A stretch of 64,000 bases of DNA from the NCBI GenBank assembly GCA_021463505.1, contig JAJTYR010000004.1:38547-102546 (forward strand), written 5' to 3'. The notes beneath the pieces were generated by a model. The model was not told the origin of the DNA, searched no databases, and saw nothing but the letters and a program-made list of their open reading frames with translations. Shown here piece by piece: positions 52,031 to 61,071 of this stretch. The stretch's first letter is position 1. The number at the start of each line of letters is the position of its first letter. The position numbers were made by a program, and so were the translations under genes. The DNA comes from Burkholderiaceae bacterium (GTDB lineage Bacteria > Pseudomonadota > Gammaproteobacteria > Burkholderiales > Burkholderiaceae_E).

Positions 52031-53434
52031 ATGACAGATCAGCTTGCCAAGAAATCCGAAGCGTGGTCCGCGCGCTTCTCGGAACCCGTCAGCGAGTTGG
52101 TCAAACGCTACACGGCGTCGGTGTCGTTCGATCACCGGCTCGCCTTCGCGGACATCGAAGGCTCGCTCGCGCACGCCGCGATGCTGCATGCCGCCGGGCT
52201 GCTCGACGACGGCGACCACGCGGCCATCGTCCACGGCATGGCGACGATCCGCGGCGAGATCGAGCGCGGCGAGTTCGGCTGGTCGATCGACCTCGAAGAC
52301 GTTCACCTGAACATCGAGAAGCGGCTCACCGAACTGGCCGGCGACGCCGGCAAGCGGCTGCACACCGCGCGTTCGCGCAACGACCAGGTGGCGACGGACA
52401 TCCGGCTGTGGCTGCGCGGCGCGATCGACCAGCTGTGCGGCGAGCTGGCCGCGCTGCAGCGCGCGCTGGTCGGTCTGGCGGAGGCGCACGCCGACACGAT
52501 CATGCCCGGCTTCACGCACCTGCAGGTCGCGCAGCCGGTCACCTTCGGCCATCACCTGCTCGCCTACGTCGAGATGTTCGCGCGCGACGCCGAGCGTCTC
52601 GTCGACTGCCGGCGCCGCGTGAACCGCCTGCCGCTGGGCGCCGCCGCCCTGGCCGGCACCTCGTATCCGATCGACCGCGAGCAGGTCGCGCGCGCCCTCG
52701 GCTTCGAGGGCCTGTGCGAGAACTCGCTCGACGCGGTCTCCGACCGCGACTTCGCGATCGAGTTCTGCGCAGCAGCCAGCCTCGTCATGGTCCACGTGTC
52801 GCGGCTCTCCGAGGAGCTGATCCTCTGGATGTCGCCGCAGGTGGGGTTCATCGAACTCGCCGACCGCTTCTGCACCGGCTCGTCGATCATGCCGCAGAAG
52901 AAGAATCCCGACGTCCCCGAACTCGCCCGCGGCAAGTCGGGTCGCGTCTTCGGCCACCTGGTGGCGCTGCTCACGCTGATGAAAGGGCAGCCGCTCGCCT
53001 ACAACAAGGACAACCAGGAAGACAAGGAGCCGCTGTTCGACACCGCCGACACGCTGCTGGAGACGCTGCGCGTTTTCACCGACATGGCGGCGGGCATCCA
53101 GGTGCGTGCGGCGCGGATGCGCCAGGCTGCGGCCGAGGGATTCTCCACCGCCACCGACCTCGCCGATTACCTGGCGCGCAAGGGCCTGCCGTTTCGCGAC
53201 GCGCACGAGGCGGTCGCACGCGCGGTGCGCAGCGCCAGCGCACGCGGCGTCGATCTCGCGCAGTTGCCGCTCGACGAGTTGCGCCGGTTCAGCCCGCTGA
53301 TCGAGGCCGATGTCGCCGCGGTGCTCACGCCGGAAGGCTCGGTCGCGGCGCGCGACCACGTCGGCGGCACCGCGCCGCGGCAGGTGCGCGCAGCCATCGC
53401 GCGCCATCGGGCCCGTCTGGCGGGCGAACCGTAG
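52031..53434 (+). CDS. argH: Argininosuccinate lyase
   Basis: This 467-residue fumarase-superfamily enzyme splits argininosuccinate into arginine and fumarate. The signature loop [12 protein letters not shown] (residues 283-294) holds the catalytic serine. The [13 protein letters not shown] segment (about 111-123) and His163 in the segment [11 protein letters not shown] are also present. The length is normal. Its stop lies 15 bases from the end of the convergent TRAP permease gene. Confidence 0.97.
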   Translation: MTDQLAKKSEAWSARFSEPVSELVKRYTASVSFDHRLAFADIEGSLAHAAMLHAAGLLDDGDHAAIVHGMATIRGEIERGEFGWSIDLEDVHLNIEKRLTELAGDAGKRLHTARSRNDQVATDIRLWLRGAIDQLCGELAALQRALVGLAEAHADTIMPGFTHLQVAQPVTFGHHLLAYVEMFARDAERLVDCRRRVNRLPLGAAALAGTSYPIDREQVARALGFEGLCENSLDAVSDRDFAIEFCAAASLVMVHVSRLSEELILWMSPQVGFIELADRFCTGSSIMPQKKNPDVPELARGKSGRVFGHLVALLTLMKGQPLAYNKDNQEDKEPLFDTADTLLETLRVFTDMAAGIQVRAARMRQAAAEGFSTATDLADYLARKGLPFRDAHEAVARAVRSASARGVDLAQLPLDELRRFSPLIEADVAAVLTPEGSVAARDHVGGTAPRQVRAAIARHRARLAGEP

Positions 53435-53449
53435 CGCCCGGACCGCGCC

Positions 53450-55429
53450 TCAGGCTGCCGGCACGCGGCGCGCCGTGCGGCTGCGCAGCCACTGCGAGAC
53501 GAGCGCCGCCGCGAGCAGCGCCAGCCCGATCGTGTCGGCAAGCGGGTGCGGATAGACCAGCAGCAGCCCGGCGACGATCATCGCCAGCCGCTCCCACAAC
53601 AGGCAGCGCACCAGCACCCAGTTCTGCGCGCCGCCGGCCAGCGCCGCAATGCCCGCGGTGGCCGTCAGCACGATCCACGTGACCTGCGGCCAGCCCACTC
53701 CGGCCGGTGCCATCAGCAGCAGGCCCGCACCGGCCGGCTCGAGCACGAACACGAACGGCAGCAGGAAAGCGGGCAGCGTGTACTTCCACGACTGAAGCGT
53801 GGTGCGGTACGGGTCGCCGTCGGTGATCGCCGCCGCGGCGAAGGGCGACAGCGCGGTGGGCGGCGACACCTCCGACAGCACCGCGTAGTAGAAGATGAAC
53901 ATGTGCGCCGCGAAATCGGGCACGCCCAGCTTGGTCAACGCGGGCGCGGCGATCACCGCGCAGATGATGTAGCTCGCGGTGACCGGCACCGCAAGCCCGA
54001 TGATCCAGACGATCAGCGACGTGTAGATCGCGGTGAGCAGCAGGTTCCCGCCCGCGTAGGCGATGACGATCGAGCTGAACTTCAGCCCCAGGCCGGTCTT
54101 GCCGACCACGCCGACGATGATGCCGGCGGCCGCGCAGGTGGCCGCGACGTTGAGCGCCTGGCGCGAGCCGTCGGCGAGCGCCGCGACCAGCTTCTTCGGC
54201 CACATCGCCGTCTCGGGCGCGAAGAAGCTCACGACGAATGCGGTGACGGTGGCCCAGAACACCGACATCAGCGGCGAGAAGCCGTAGACCATGAAGCCGA
54301 TGATCGCGACCAGCGACAGGAAGTGGAACCAGAAGCGCCGCGCCAGCTGCCCCGCGCTGGCGGTCAACGCGATCCCGACGGCGGCCGACTGGTACTTGCG
54401 CGCGTCGATCTCGACCATGATGAACAGCGACAGGTAGTACAGGCAGGTCGGGATGACCGCCATCTTCAGTACGTCGAGGTACGAGATCTTCAGGAACTCG
54501 GCGATCAGGAACGCCGCCGCGCCGAGCACCGGCGGCGAGATGATCGCGCCCAGCCCGCCCGCGGCCAGCAGGCCGCCCGCCGCGTTGCGGTCGTAGCCGG
54601 CGCGCTCGAGCATCGGCCAGGCAACCGTGCCGATCGTGACCGTGGTCGCGACGCCCGACCCCGACGGCCCGCCCAGCAGGAACGACGACAGCACCACGGT
54701 GCGCCCGGCGCCCGAGCGGCGCCCGCCCATCAGCGCGAAGCTGAAGTCGAGGAAGAACCTGCCGGCGCCCGAATGCTGCAGGAAGGCGCCGAAGATGGTG
54801 AACATGATGATCAGCGTCGCCGAGACGTCGATCGCGGTGCCGAAGATGCCTTCGAGCGACATGTACATCACGCCGATCATGCTCTCGACGTCGTAGCCGC
54901 GATGCGCCCAGTGCCCCGGCAGCCACGGCCCGAGGAACGCGTAGGCGGCGAACAGCAGCACCACTGCCGGCATGATCCAGCCGGTGGAGCGCCGCGCCGC
55001 CTCGAGCACCAGCAGCACGAAGATCACGCCGAAGACCAGGTCGAGCCGGTCGGGCATCGTGCTGCGGTCCCAGAAGTCGTCGCCGCCCAGGACGATGTGC
55101 ACGATCGTGGCCACGCCGACCAGCCCCAGCAGCACGTCGTACCACATCAGCCGGTTGCGCAGCCGCGGCGTCGCCGGATAGATCAGGAACACCAGCAGCA
55201 GCATGAAGCCCACGTGCACCGGCCGCAGCGTGAGCGTGGGCACGATCGACGCCGCGGCGTACAGGTGGAACAGCGACATGACCACCAGCAGCGTGGTGAC
55301 CAGCGCTTCGAGCGCGCCGCCGAAGCGGCTGACGGCGCCCTCCTCCTCCTCGACGAAACGCTCGGCCGCGCGCAACCGCTCGTCGCTGACCGCGCCGCTC
55401 CCGCCCGGGGTTTCGTCACTCGATGTCAT
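53450..55429 (-). CDS. TRAP transporter fused DctQM permease (TAXI type)
   Basis: This 659-residue inner-membrane protein fuses the small 4-helix DctQ part (about residues 40-170) to the large 12-helix DctM part. Family markers include GGPSGSGVATTVTIGTVAWP and LGAIISPPVLGAAAFLIAEF, and later LSEVSPPTALSPFAAAAIT. Fused permeases pair with TAXI-type binding proteins, as here. The N-terminal 35 residues are acidic and polar. It starts at ATG 55429, 59 bases after the TAXI gene. The substrate is probably an organic anion. Confidence 0.93.
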   Translation of the reverse strand: MTSSDETPGGSGAVSDERLRAAERFVEEEEGAVSRFGGALEALVTTLLVVMSLFHLYAAASIVPTLTLRPVHVGFMLLLVFLIYPATPRLRNRLMWYDVLLGLVGVATIVHIVLGGDDFWDRSTMPDRLDLVFGVIFVLLVLEAARRSTGWIMPAVVLLFAAYAFLGPWLPGHWAHRGYDVESMIGVMYMSLEGIFGTAIDVSATLIIMFTIFGAFLQHSGAGRFFLDFSFALMGGRRSGAGRTVVLSSFLLGGPSGSGVATTVTIGTVAWPMLERAGYDRNAAGGLLAAGGLGAIISPPVLGAAAFLIAEFLKISYLDVLKMAVIPTCLYYLSLFIMVEIDARKYQSAAVGIALTASAGQLARRFWFHFLSLVAIIGFMVYGFSPLMSVFWATVTAFVVSFFAPETAMWPKKLVAALADGSRQALNVAATCAAAGIIVGVVGKTGLGLKFSSIVIAYAGGNLLLTAIYTSLIVWIIGLAVPVTASYIICAVIAAPALTKLGVPDFAAHMFIFYYAVLSEVSPPTALSPFAAAAITDGDPYRTTLQSWKYTLPAFLLPFVFVLEPAGAGLLLMAPAGVGWPQVTWIVLTATAGIAALAGGAQNWVLVRCLLWERLAMIVAGLLLVYPHPLADTIGLALLAAALVSQWLRSRTARRVPAA

Positions 55430-55488
55430 CGACCGCCCGCGCGGGCCGCGGGACGCGGGAGCAAGGCTGCGAACGCTCGGCCGGGCAC

Positions 55489-56448
55489 TCAGTTCGGCAT
55501 CTTCACGCCGCGCTCCTCGAAGTACCTGCGCGCGCCCGGATGGAACGGAATCGGCGATCCCGAGGCCTGCGATTCGAGCGTGATGTTCTTCGCTTCGCGG
55601 TGCACCGCGACCAGTTCGTCCTTCTTCTCCATCAGCGTCTTGACGATGGTGTAGGCCATCTCGTCGCTCATCTTCCTGTCGGCCACCAGCAGGTTCCAGA
55701 CGTCGAGGTTGCCGACGTCGGCGGTCTGTCCCTTGTAGGTGTTCGCCGGGATCGTCCCCTTCACGTACAGCGGCCCCCACTTCCTGTTCATCGCGTCGGC
55801 GTACTGCGCGTGGTCGAGCAGTTTGAGCGTGATGCCGGGCGTGGTCGCGAGGTCGGTGATCGCGGCCGTCGGCAGCCCGCCCACCCAGAGCAGCGCGTCG
55901 ATCTTGCGGTCCTTGATCGCGTTGACGCCTTCGGCCACCGACAGTCGCTCGCGCTGGACGTCCTTGTCGACGCCGGCCGCTTCGAGCAGCCGCAACGACA
56001 TCACCTCGGTGCCGCTGTTCGGTTCGCCGGTGGAGATGCGCTTGCCCTTGAGGTCGGTGATCTGCCTGATGCCGCTCGCCTCGGTGGTGACCACGTGCAT
56101 CTTGTTCGGATACAGCACCATCAGCGTGCGGGCCTCGACCTTGCGGTCCTTGAATTTCGCCAGTCCGCTCACTGCATCCCACGCGGCGTCGGCCATCGTG
56201 AACCCGATGTCCTGCTTGCCCTGTCCGATCAGTTGCAGGTTGGCCACCGACGCACCGGTGACTTCGGCGGTGGCCTCCCAACCCGGAACGTACTTCGACA
56301 GGATCGCCGCCATGCCGCCGCCCATCGGATAGTAGACGCCCCCGGTGCCGCCGGTACCGATCGACAGACGCGTGCTCTGCGCCGATGCCAGTGCGGCCAC
56401 ACCCAGCGCGCCCGCAACAACGATTGCCTTCACCAGACCCTTCATCAT
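55489..56448 (-). CDS. TAXI-family TRAP solute-binding protein
   Basis: This 319-residue periplasmic receptor starts at ATG 56448, 7 bases after GGAGG; a second ATG follows directly. A Sec signal peptide covers about residues 1-23 (cleavage near ALASAQS). The TAXI hallmark is clear: LSIGTGGTGGVYYPMGGGMA (about residues 27-46). The later KGKRISTGEPNSGTEVMSLR segment is also family-typical. It is the first gene of a two-gene TRAP operon with the fused permease. Ligands of TAXI proteins are often glutamate-like or other small acids. Confidence 0.93.
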   Translation of the reverse strand: MMKGLVKAIVVAGALGVAALASAQSTRLSIGTGGTGGVYYPMGGGMAAILSKYVPGWEATAEVTGASVANLQLIGQGKQDIGFTMADAAWDAVSGLAKFKDRKVEARTLMVLYPNKMHVVTTEASGIRQITDLKGKRISTGEPNSGTEVMSLRLLEAAGVDKDVQRERLSVAEGVNAIKDRKIDALLWVGGLPTAAITDLATTPGITLKLLDHAQYADAMNRKWGPLYVKGTIPANTYKGQTADVGNLDVWNLLVADRKMSDEMAYTIVKTLMEKKDELVAVHREAKNITLESQASGSPIPFHPGARRYFEERGVKMPN

Positions 56449-56539
56449 CGTGATCCTCCAGTCGTCGACCTGCGGATGATACGGCCGGCACCGCACCCCC
56501 GGGGTCAGGGAATCCCCCGACGCGGACGGGGTCGGCCGG

Positions 56540-56545
56540 TATAAT
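56540..56545 (+). promoter_or_regulatory. TATAAT -10 box before the CorC-like gene, inside an inverted repeat
   Basis: A consensus TATAAT lies inside the inverted repeat GGCCG...CGGCC (56534-56549). It would give a leader of about 135 bases. The -35 is poor (CCGACG at 17 bases). A repressor bound to the repeat would cover the -10, but the arms are only 5 bp, so this may be chance in GC-rich DNA. Confidence 0.4.
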
Positions 56546-56612
56546 CGGCCGCTCCGCAGCCATTTGCGGCCCGGGCGGCTTCCGGGAGTGGCAGCCCGCC
56601 GGGGTCGGCTTC

Positions 56613-56690
56613 ATGCACGAGCCCGTATCGCGATCGCGTCCGCGCAGCACCCTTGCCAGGTTCCGCGTGCCGCCTGCGCGCAGCGCCTGA
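56613..56690 (+). CDS. Possible 25-residue leader peptide overlapping the CorC-like start
   Basis: An ATG at 56613 opens a 25-codon frame, rich in Arg, Pro and Ser, that ends in TGA at 56688-56690, sharing its last base with the CorC-like ATG (TGATG). The CorC-like ATG has no ribosome-binding site of its own, so coupled re-initiation would explain its translation. The peptide itself has no family resemblance, and its own start has only a weak GGGG site. Confidence 0.3.
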   Translation: MHEPVSRSRPRSTLARFRVPPARSA

Positions 56691-58015
56691 TGGAAATCGC
56701 GATCCTCTTCGGACTGATCGTGCTCAACGGCGTGCTCGCGATGGCCGAGATCGCGCTGGTCAGCGCGCGCAAGGTGCGCCTGCAGAAACTGGTCGACGAA
56801 GGCGACCGCTCCGCCGCAGCCGCGCTGGCGCTCGGCGCCGACCCGAACCGTTTCCTGTCGACGATCCAGATCGGCATCACGTCGATCGGGATCCTGAACG
56901 GCATTTTCGGCGAAGCCGCACTCGCGGCACCGTTTGCCGCCTGGCTCGAAACCCTGGGCATCGGCGCGCCGTGGGCCGGCTACGCGGCCACCGGGCTGGT
57001 GGTCGTGGTGGTCACCTACGTGTCGATCGTCGTCGGCGAACTGGTGCCCAAGCGGCTGGGGCAGATCAATCCGGAGGGTATCGCGCGGCTGGTCGCGCAC
57101 CCGATGACGCTGCTGGCCACGCTGACCCGGCCGTTCGTGCGGCTGCTGTCGGTGTCCACCGAACTGGTTCTGCGTGGCCTGGGCGCACACAGCGACCGCG
57201 TGCCCTCGGTCACGGAGGAGGAAATCCACGCGCTGCTGGCCGAGGGTTCGGACGCCGGCGTCATCGAGCAGACCGAGCACGCGATGGTGCGCAACGTCTT
57301 CCGGCTCGACGACCGCCAGATTTCCTCGCTGATGGTGCCGCGCGCCGACGTCGTCTGGCTCGACATCGACGACCCGCTGGCCGCGAACCTCGCCAAGGTC
57401 GCCGAGACTGCCCATTCGCGCTTCCCGGTGTGCCGTGACGGGTTCGAGGAGATCCTCGGTTTCGCGCACAGCAAGCAGCTGCTCGCGCAGTCGCTGCGCG
57501 GCGCACCGATCGATCTCACACAGGGTCTGCAGGAAGTTCTCTACGTGCCCGAGACGCTCACCGGCATGGAGCTGCTGGAGAACTTCCGCACGTCGAACAC
57601 GCAGATCGCGATGGTCGTCGACGAGTACGGCGAGGTGCAGGGCCTGATCACACTGCACGACCTGATGGAGGCGATCACCGGCGAGTTCGCCAGCGCCGAC
57701 GGATCCGACAGCTGGGCCTACCAGCGCGAAGACGGCTCGTGGCTGCTCGACGGGTTGATCCCGGTGCCCGAACTGAAAGACCGCCTCGGGCTGCGCACGA
57801 TGCCCGAGGAGGGGCGCGAGCGCTACCAGGCGCTCAGCGGAATGCTGATGCTGATGCTCGGGCGCATGCCGCAGACCGGTGACACCGTCACCTGGGAGAA
57901 CTGGCGCTTCGAAGTCGTCGACATGGACGGCAACCGCGTCGACAAGGTGCTGGCGAGCGCCATCCCGCTGGCTGCCTCACCCGAAGACGGTCCGGATCCG
58001 TCGGACCCGGCATGA
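56690..58015 (+). CDS. CorC/HlyC (CNNM) family membrane protein
   Basis: This 441-residue protein has an N-terminal DUF21/CNNM membrane domain with about three to four helices (ILFGLIVLNGVLAMAEIALV, then GYAATGLVVVVVTYVSIVVG). A pair of CBS domains follows (about residues 205-330), with MVVDEYGEVQGLITLHDLME typical of the second. A C-terminal CorC/HlyC transporter-associated domain ends near VVDMDGNRVDKVLA. The family is linked to magnesium or sodium export; the haemolysin label is historical. The next gene follows after 10 bases. Confidence 0.93.
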   Translation: MEIAILFGLIVLNGVLAMAEIALVSARKVRLQKLVDEGDRSAAAALALGADPNRFLSTIQIGITSIGILNGIFGEAALAAPFAAWLETLGIGAPWAGYAATGLVVVVVTYVSIVVGELVPKRLGQINPEGIARLVAHPMTLLATLTRPFVRLLSVSTELVLRGLGAHSDRVPSVTEEEIHALLAEGSDAGVIEQTEHAMVRNVFRLDDRQISSLMVPRADVVWLDIDDPLAANLAKVAETAHSRFPVCRDGFEEILGFAHSKQLLAQSLRGAPIDLTQGLQEVLYVPETLTGMELLENFRTSNTQIAMVVDEYGEVQGLITLHDLMEAITGEFASADGSDSWAYQREDGSWLLDGLIPVPELKDRLGLRTMPEEGRERYQALSGMLMLMLGRMPQTGDTVTWENWRFEVVDMDGNRVDKVLASAIPLAASPEDGPDPSDPA

Positions 58016-58025
58016 GAAGCCCGGG

Positions 58026-58331
58026 ATGATCGGATTCCTGCGTACCCTGGTACGACGCGTCGCGACGCTCGCCGCGGTGCTGTTCGGCGCGTTGCTGGCC
58101 GCGCTGTTCGCGGCGCTCGCGCTGGCGGCCGGGCTGGCGCTCGGGGCGGCGGTGTGGCTCGCCAGCCGCTTCGGCATGCGCGCAGTGCGCCCGGCGTCCT
58201 CGTCGGCGCAGCGCGACCGCGAGGTCATCGACGTGCAGATGCGCGAGGTCGCACCGGACGACGACGCCACGAAACGCGACGCACCGCCCGCGAGCCCCGC
58301 GTCGAACGACGACGCCGGCCGAGGCGGCTGA
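58026..58331 (+). CDS. Small hypothetical membrane protein
   Basis: This 101-residue protein is not recognised. A basic N-terminus (FLRTLVRRVATLA) is followed by one long hydrophobic helix made almost only of Ala, Leu and Gly (about residues 14-45). The polar tail is rich in Asp, Arg, Ser and Pro (EVIDVQMREVAPDDDATKRD). It lies 10 bases after the CorC-like gene and probably shares its transcript. The ATG at 58026 was chosen because the frame upstream overlaps the CorC-like gene. The coding pattern is plausible, but the Ala-rich composition leaves some doubt. Confidence 0.6.
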   Translation: MIGFLRTLVRRVATLAAVLFGALLAALFAALALAAGLALGAAVWLASRFGMRAVRPASSSAQRDREVIDVQMREVAPDDDATKRDAPPASPASNDDAGRGG

Positions 58332-58531
58332 ACGACCGACCCGTCCGCCGCGACGCTGCGCGGGCCGAAGGGTGAGGGGAAACCCGCGGCGACCGGCCGG
58401 GCGGTGCGGCGCGCTCTTACAATGCGGGGCTTCGGCGCCGCGACGAACTGCCGGACACCGCAGATCCGCCAGACAAGGGCGCTTCGGCGGCGCAGAACTC
58501 CCCCGCGCCGCTCGCACATGGGACGGAGTCG

Positions 58532-59152
58532 ATGCAGGCCCTACTGAGATTCTCCCGCGCCGTGGACTGGCTGAATGCCCGGGTCGGCAAGTACGCGATC
58601 TGGCTGATCTTTGCCGCCACGGTCATCAGCGCCCTGAACGCCATCGTGCGCAAGCTGTTCGACACCAGTTCGAACGCCTATCTCGAGGCGCAGTGGTATC
58701 TGTTCGCCTGGTCGTTCCTGGTCGCTGCCGGCTACACGCTGCTGCATCGCGAGCACGTGCGCATCGACGTCGTCAACAGCCGTCTGCCGAAGACGGTACG
58801 CGTGTGGATCGACATCGTCGGCTACCTGCTGTTCCTGACGCCCATCTGCGTGATGGCGCTGTACCTGTGCACACCGCAGGCCATCGGCAAGTTCGTCTCG
58901 GGCGAGATGTCGGGCAACCCCGGAGGCCTGATCCGCTGGCCGGTGTGGCTCGCGCTTCCCGTCGGCTTCACGCTGCTTCTGCTGCAGGGATGGTCGGAAC
59001 TGATCAAGTGCATCGCCTTCCTCCGGGGAGCGGGGCCGGATCCCACCGGGCGGCACAGCGCAGAGAGTGACGAGGAACGACTCGTCGAGGCCCTGCGCGA
59101 GCGCAACGCCGCGCGCGAAAGCGGCGGCAGTGCGTCGCAGCCGGCGCACTGA
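58532..59152 (+). CDS. dctQ: TRAP transporter small permease (DctQ)
   Basis: This 206-residue small permease has four membrane helices, with the DctQ motif around SSNAYLEAQWYLFAWSFLVA and LLHREHVRIDVV (about residues 47-85). It has a polar tail of about 40 residues. A TACAAT -10-like element lies at 58418-58423. It lies 20 bases before the large permease gene. Its length and sequence suit the mannitol/chloroaromatic-type DctPQM subgroup, though this is inference. Confidence 0.92.
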   Translation: MQALLRFSRAVDWLNARVGKYAIWLIFAATVISALNAIVRKLFDTSSNAYLEAQWYLFAWSFLVAAGYTLLHREHVRIDVVNSRLPKTVRVWIDIVGYLLFLTPICVMALYLCTPQAIGKFVSGEMSGNPGGLIRWPVWLALPVGFTLLLLQGWSELIKCIAFLRGAGPDPTGRHSAESDEERLVEALRERNAARESGGSASQPAH

Positions 59153-59172
59153 ACGCGACGAGCGCCCGCACG

Positions 59173-60987
59173 ATGGAATTCATTGCCGCCAACTTCGCCC
59201 CCCTGATGTTCGGAGGCCTGATCCTGTTCCTGATCCTCGGCTTTCCGGTCGCTTTCAGCCTCGGCGCTGCGGGGCTGTTCTTCGGCCTGCTCGGCGTCGT
59301 CGTCGACCTCTTTCCGCCCGCCATTCTGGCGGTGCTGCCGTTCCGGCTGATCGGCATCATGGCCAACGAGACGCTGCTGGCGGTGCCGTTCTTCACGCTG
59401 ATGGGCCTGATCCTCGAGCGCAGCGGCATGGCCGAGGACCTGCTGGATTCGGTGGGACAGGTGTTCGGTCCCCTGCGCGGCGGCCTGGCGCTGGCCGTCG
59501 TGTTCGTCGGCGCGATGTTGGCCGCCACCACCGGAGTCGTGGCGGCCTCGGTGATCTCCATGGGCCTGATCTCCATGCCCATCATGCTGCGCTATGGCTA
59601 CAGCCGCAGCCTGACCAGCGGCACGATCGCGGCCTCGGGCACGCTGGCGCAGATCATCCCGCCGTCGCTGGTACTGATCGTCCTGGCCGACCAGATGGGC
59701 AAGAGCGTGGGCGACATGTACAAGGGCGCCTTCGTTCCGGGTTTCGCGTTGATGGGCTTGTACGTGCTCTGGGTGGTCGTCCTGGCCATCTTCAAGCCGG
59801 GCGCGGTCCCGGCGCTGCCCCCGGAGGCGCGCACGTTCCGCGAACCCAACGGCAGTCATGGCTACCGCTCGCTCGCCGTGCTCGCGGCGCTATCGACCGC
59901 AGTGGCGATCTTCCTCGGGCAGCACATGGAAGACGTGCACACCTGGTGGCAAGGCGAGCGGGTCGAATTCGTGCCCACCGACGAACGGATCGTCGTGGCC
60001 ATGTGCGGCGGCGTGTTCCTCGCCTGGCTGATCGCCGTCGTGAACCGGGCGACGCGCCTGGGCCTGCTCTCCAGGCTCGCCGAACGCGTGACCTTCGTGC
60101 TGATTCCGCCGCTGCTGCTGATCTTCCTGGTTCTGGGAACGATTTTCCTCGGCGTGGCCACCCCGACCGAAGGCGGCGCGATGGGCGCGATGGGCGCCCT
60201 CGTCATGGCGACGCTGCGCAGACGCCTCAGCTGGCAACTGCTCAGGCAGGCACTCGGCACGACCACCCGGCTGTCCTCGTTCGTCATGTTCATCCTGATC
60301 GGCGCCACCATCTTCAGCATGGTGTTCCAGGCGGCCGACGGGCCGGTGTGGGTCGAGCACCTGATGCGCAAGCTGCCCGGCGGAGAACTGGGCTTCCTGA
60401 TCTTCGTGAACATCCTGGTGTTCCTGCTGGCGTTCTTCCTCGACTTCTTCGAGCTCTCGTTCATCGTGGTACCGGTGCTCGCGCCGATCGCAGACAAGAT
60501 GGGGATCGACCTGATCTGGTTCGGCGTGCTGCTCGCGGTCAACATGCAGACCTCGTTCCTGCACCCGCCATTCGGTTTCGCGCTGTTCTACCTGCGTTCG
60601 GTCGCTCCCGACAAACCCTATGTGGACCCTGTCACGGGCAGGACGATGGAGCCGGTCACCACGATGCAGATCTACAAGGGCGCGATTCCCTTCCTGATCC
60701 TGCAGTTGGCGATGGTCGCGATCCTGATCGCCCTCCCCGTTCTGGTGACCGGCAACCTCGAAAAGAAATCCAACGTCGACCTGGAGGCCGTCGGCACGCG
60801 GATGCTGCAACAACTGGAGAATGCGCCGGGGTTCGGCGTGGGCGTGCCCGGACTGGGCGAGGGCGAGAACGCCGACACGTCATCCGAGAACGCGGACACG
60901 CCACCCGAGAACGCGGACACGCCACCGCAGGGCGAGAACGCGGACGACCCCGTGAAGGCCCTGGAGAGGTCGCTCGGGAAACCGTAG
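59173..60987 (+). CDS. dctM: TRAP transporter large permease (DctM) with acidic repeat tail
   Basis: This 604-residue permease has about 12 membrane helices. Family motifs include LTSGTIAASGTLAQIIPPSL (about residues 152-171) and HPPFGFALFYLRSV near residue 474. It is longer than the usual 430 residues because of a polar insertion (about residues 220-280, with a helix at 235-247) and a C-terminal tail of about 55 residues. The tail carries ENADTPP-type repeats. Long DctM forms occur in the mannitol/chloroaromatic TRAP group. The gene ends before a bidirectional terminator. Confidence 0.93.
   Translation: MEFIAANFAPLMFGGLILFLILGFPVAFSLGAAGLFFGLLGVVVDLFPPAILAVLPFRLIGIMANETLLAVPFFTLMGLILERSGMAEDLLDSVGQVFGPLRGGLALAVVFVGAMLAATTGVVAASVISMGLISMPIMLRYGYSRSLTSGTIAASGTLAQIIPPSLVLIVLADQMGKSVGDMYKGAFVPGFALMGLYVLWVVVLAIFKPGAVPALPPEARTFREPNGSHGYRSLAVLAALSTAVAIFLGQHMEDVHTWWQGERVEFVPTDERIVVAMCGGVFLAWLIAVVNRATRLGLLSRLAERVTFVLIPPLLLIFLVLGTIFLGVATPTEGGAMGAMGALVMATLRRRLSWQLLRQALGTTTRLSSFVMFILIGATIFSMVFQAADGPVWVEHLMRKLPGGELGFLIFVNILVFLLAFFLDFFELSFIVVPVLAPIADKMGIDLIWFGVLLAVNMQTSFLHPPFGFALFYLRSVAPDKPYVDPVTGRTMEPVTTMQIYKGAIPFLILQLAMVAILIALPVLVTGNLEKKSNVDLEAVGTRMLQQLENAPGFGVGVPGLGEGENADTSSENADTPPENADTPPQGENADDPVKALERSLGKP
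60865..60951 (+). repeat. 21-bp tandem repeat in the dctM 3' end
   Basis: Three 21-base units (60865-60885, 60886-60906, 60907-60927) and, after a 6-base break, a partial fourth (60934-60951) share the core GAGAACGCGGACACGCCAC. They encode ENADTSS, ENADTPP, ENADTPP and ENADDP. Units two and three are nearly identical, so copy number could change by slippage without shifting the frame. Confidence 0.85.
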
Positions 60988-61008
60988 TGCGAAGCGCGCG
61001 CACAAGGA

Positions 61009-61035
61009 AAAACCGCGGCACCAGGCCGCGGTTTT
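61009..61035. terminator. Bidirectional terminator between dctM and dctP
   Basis: A perfect 11-bp stem (61009-61019 with 61025-61035, AAAACCGCGGC and its complement) closes on a 5-nt loop ACCAG. The A and T runs at the ends of the stem give U-rich tails for both strands, as expected between convergent genes. Confidence 0.85.
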
Positions 61036-61071
61036 CCGTCTCGAGGGCGGCGCAGCCGCCCCCAGCCCGCG

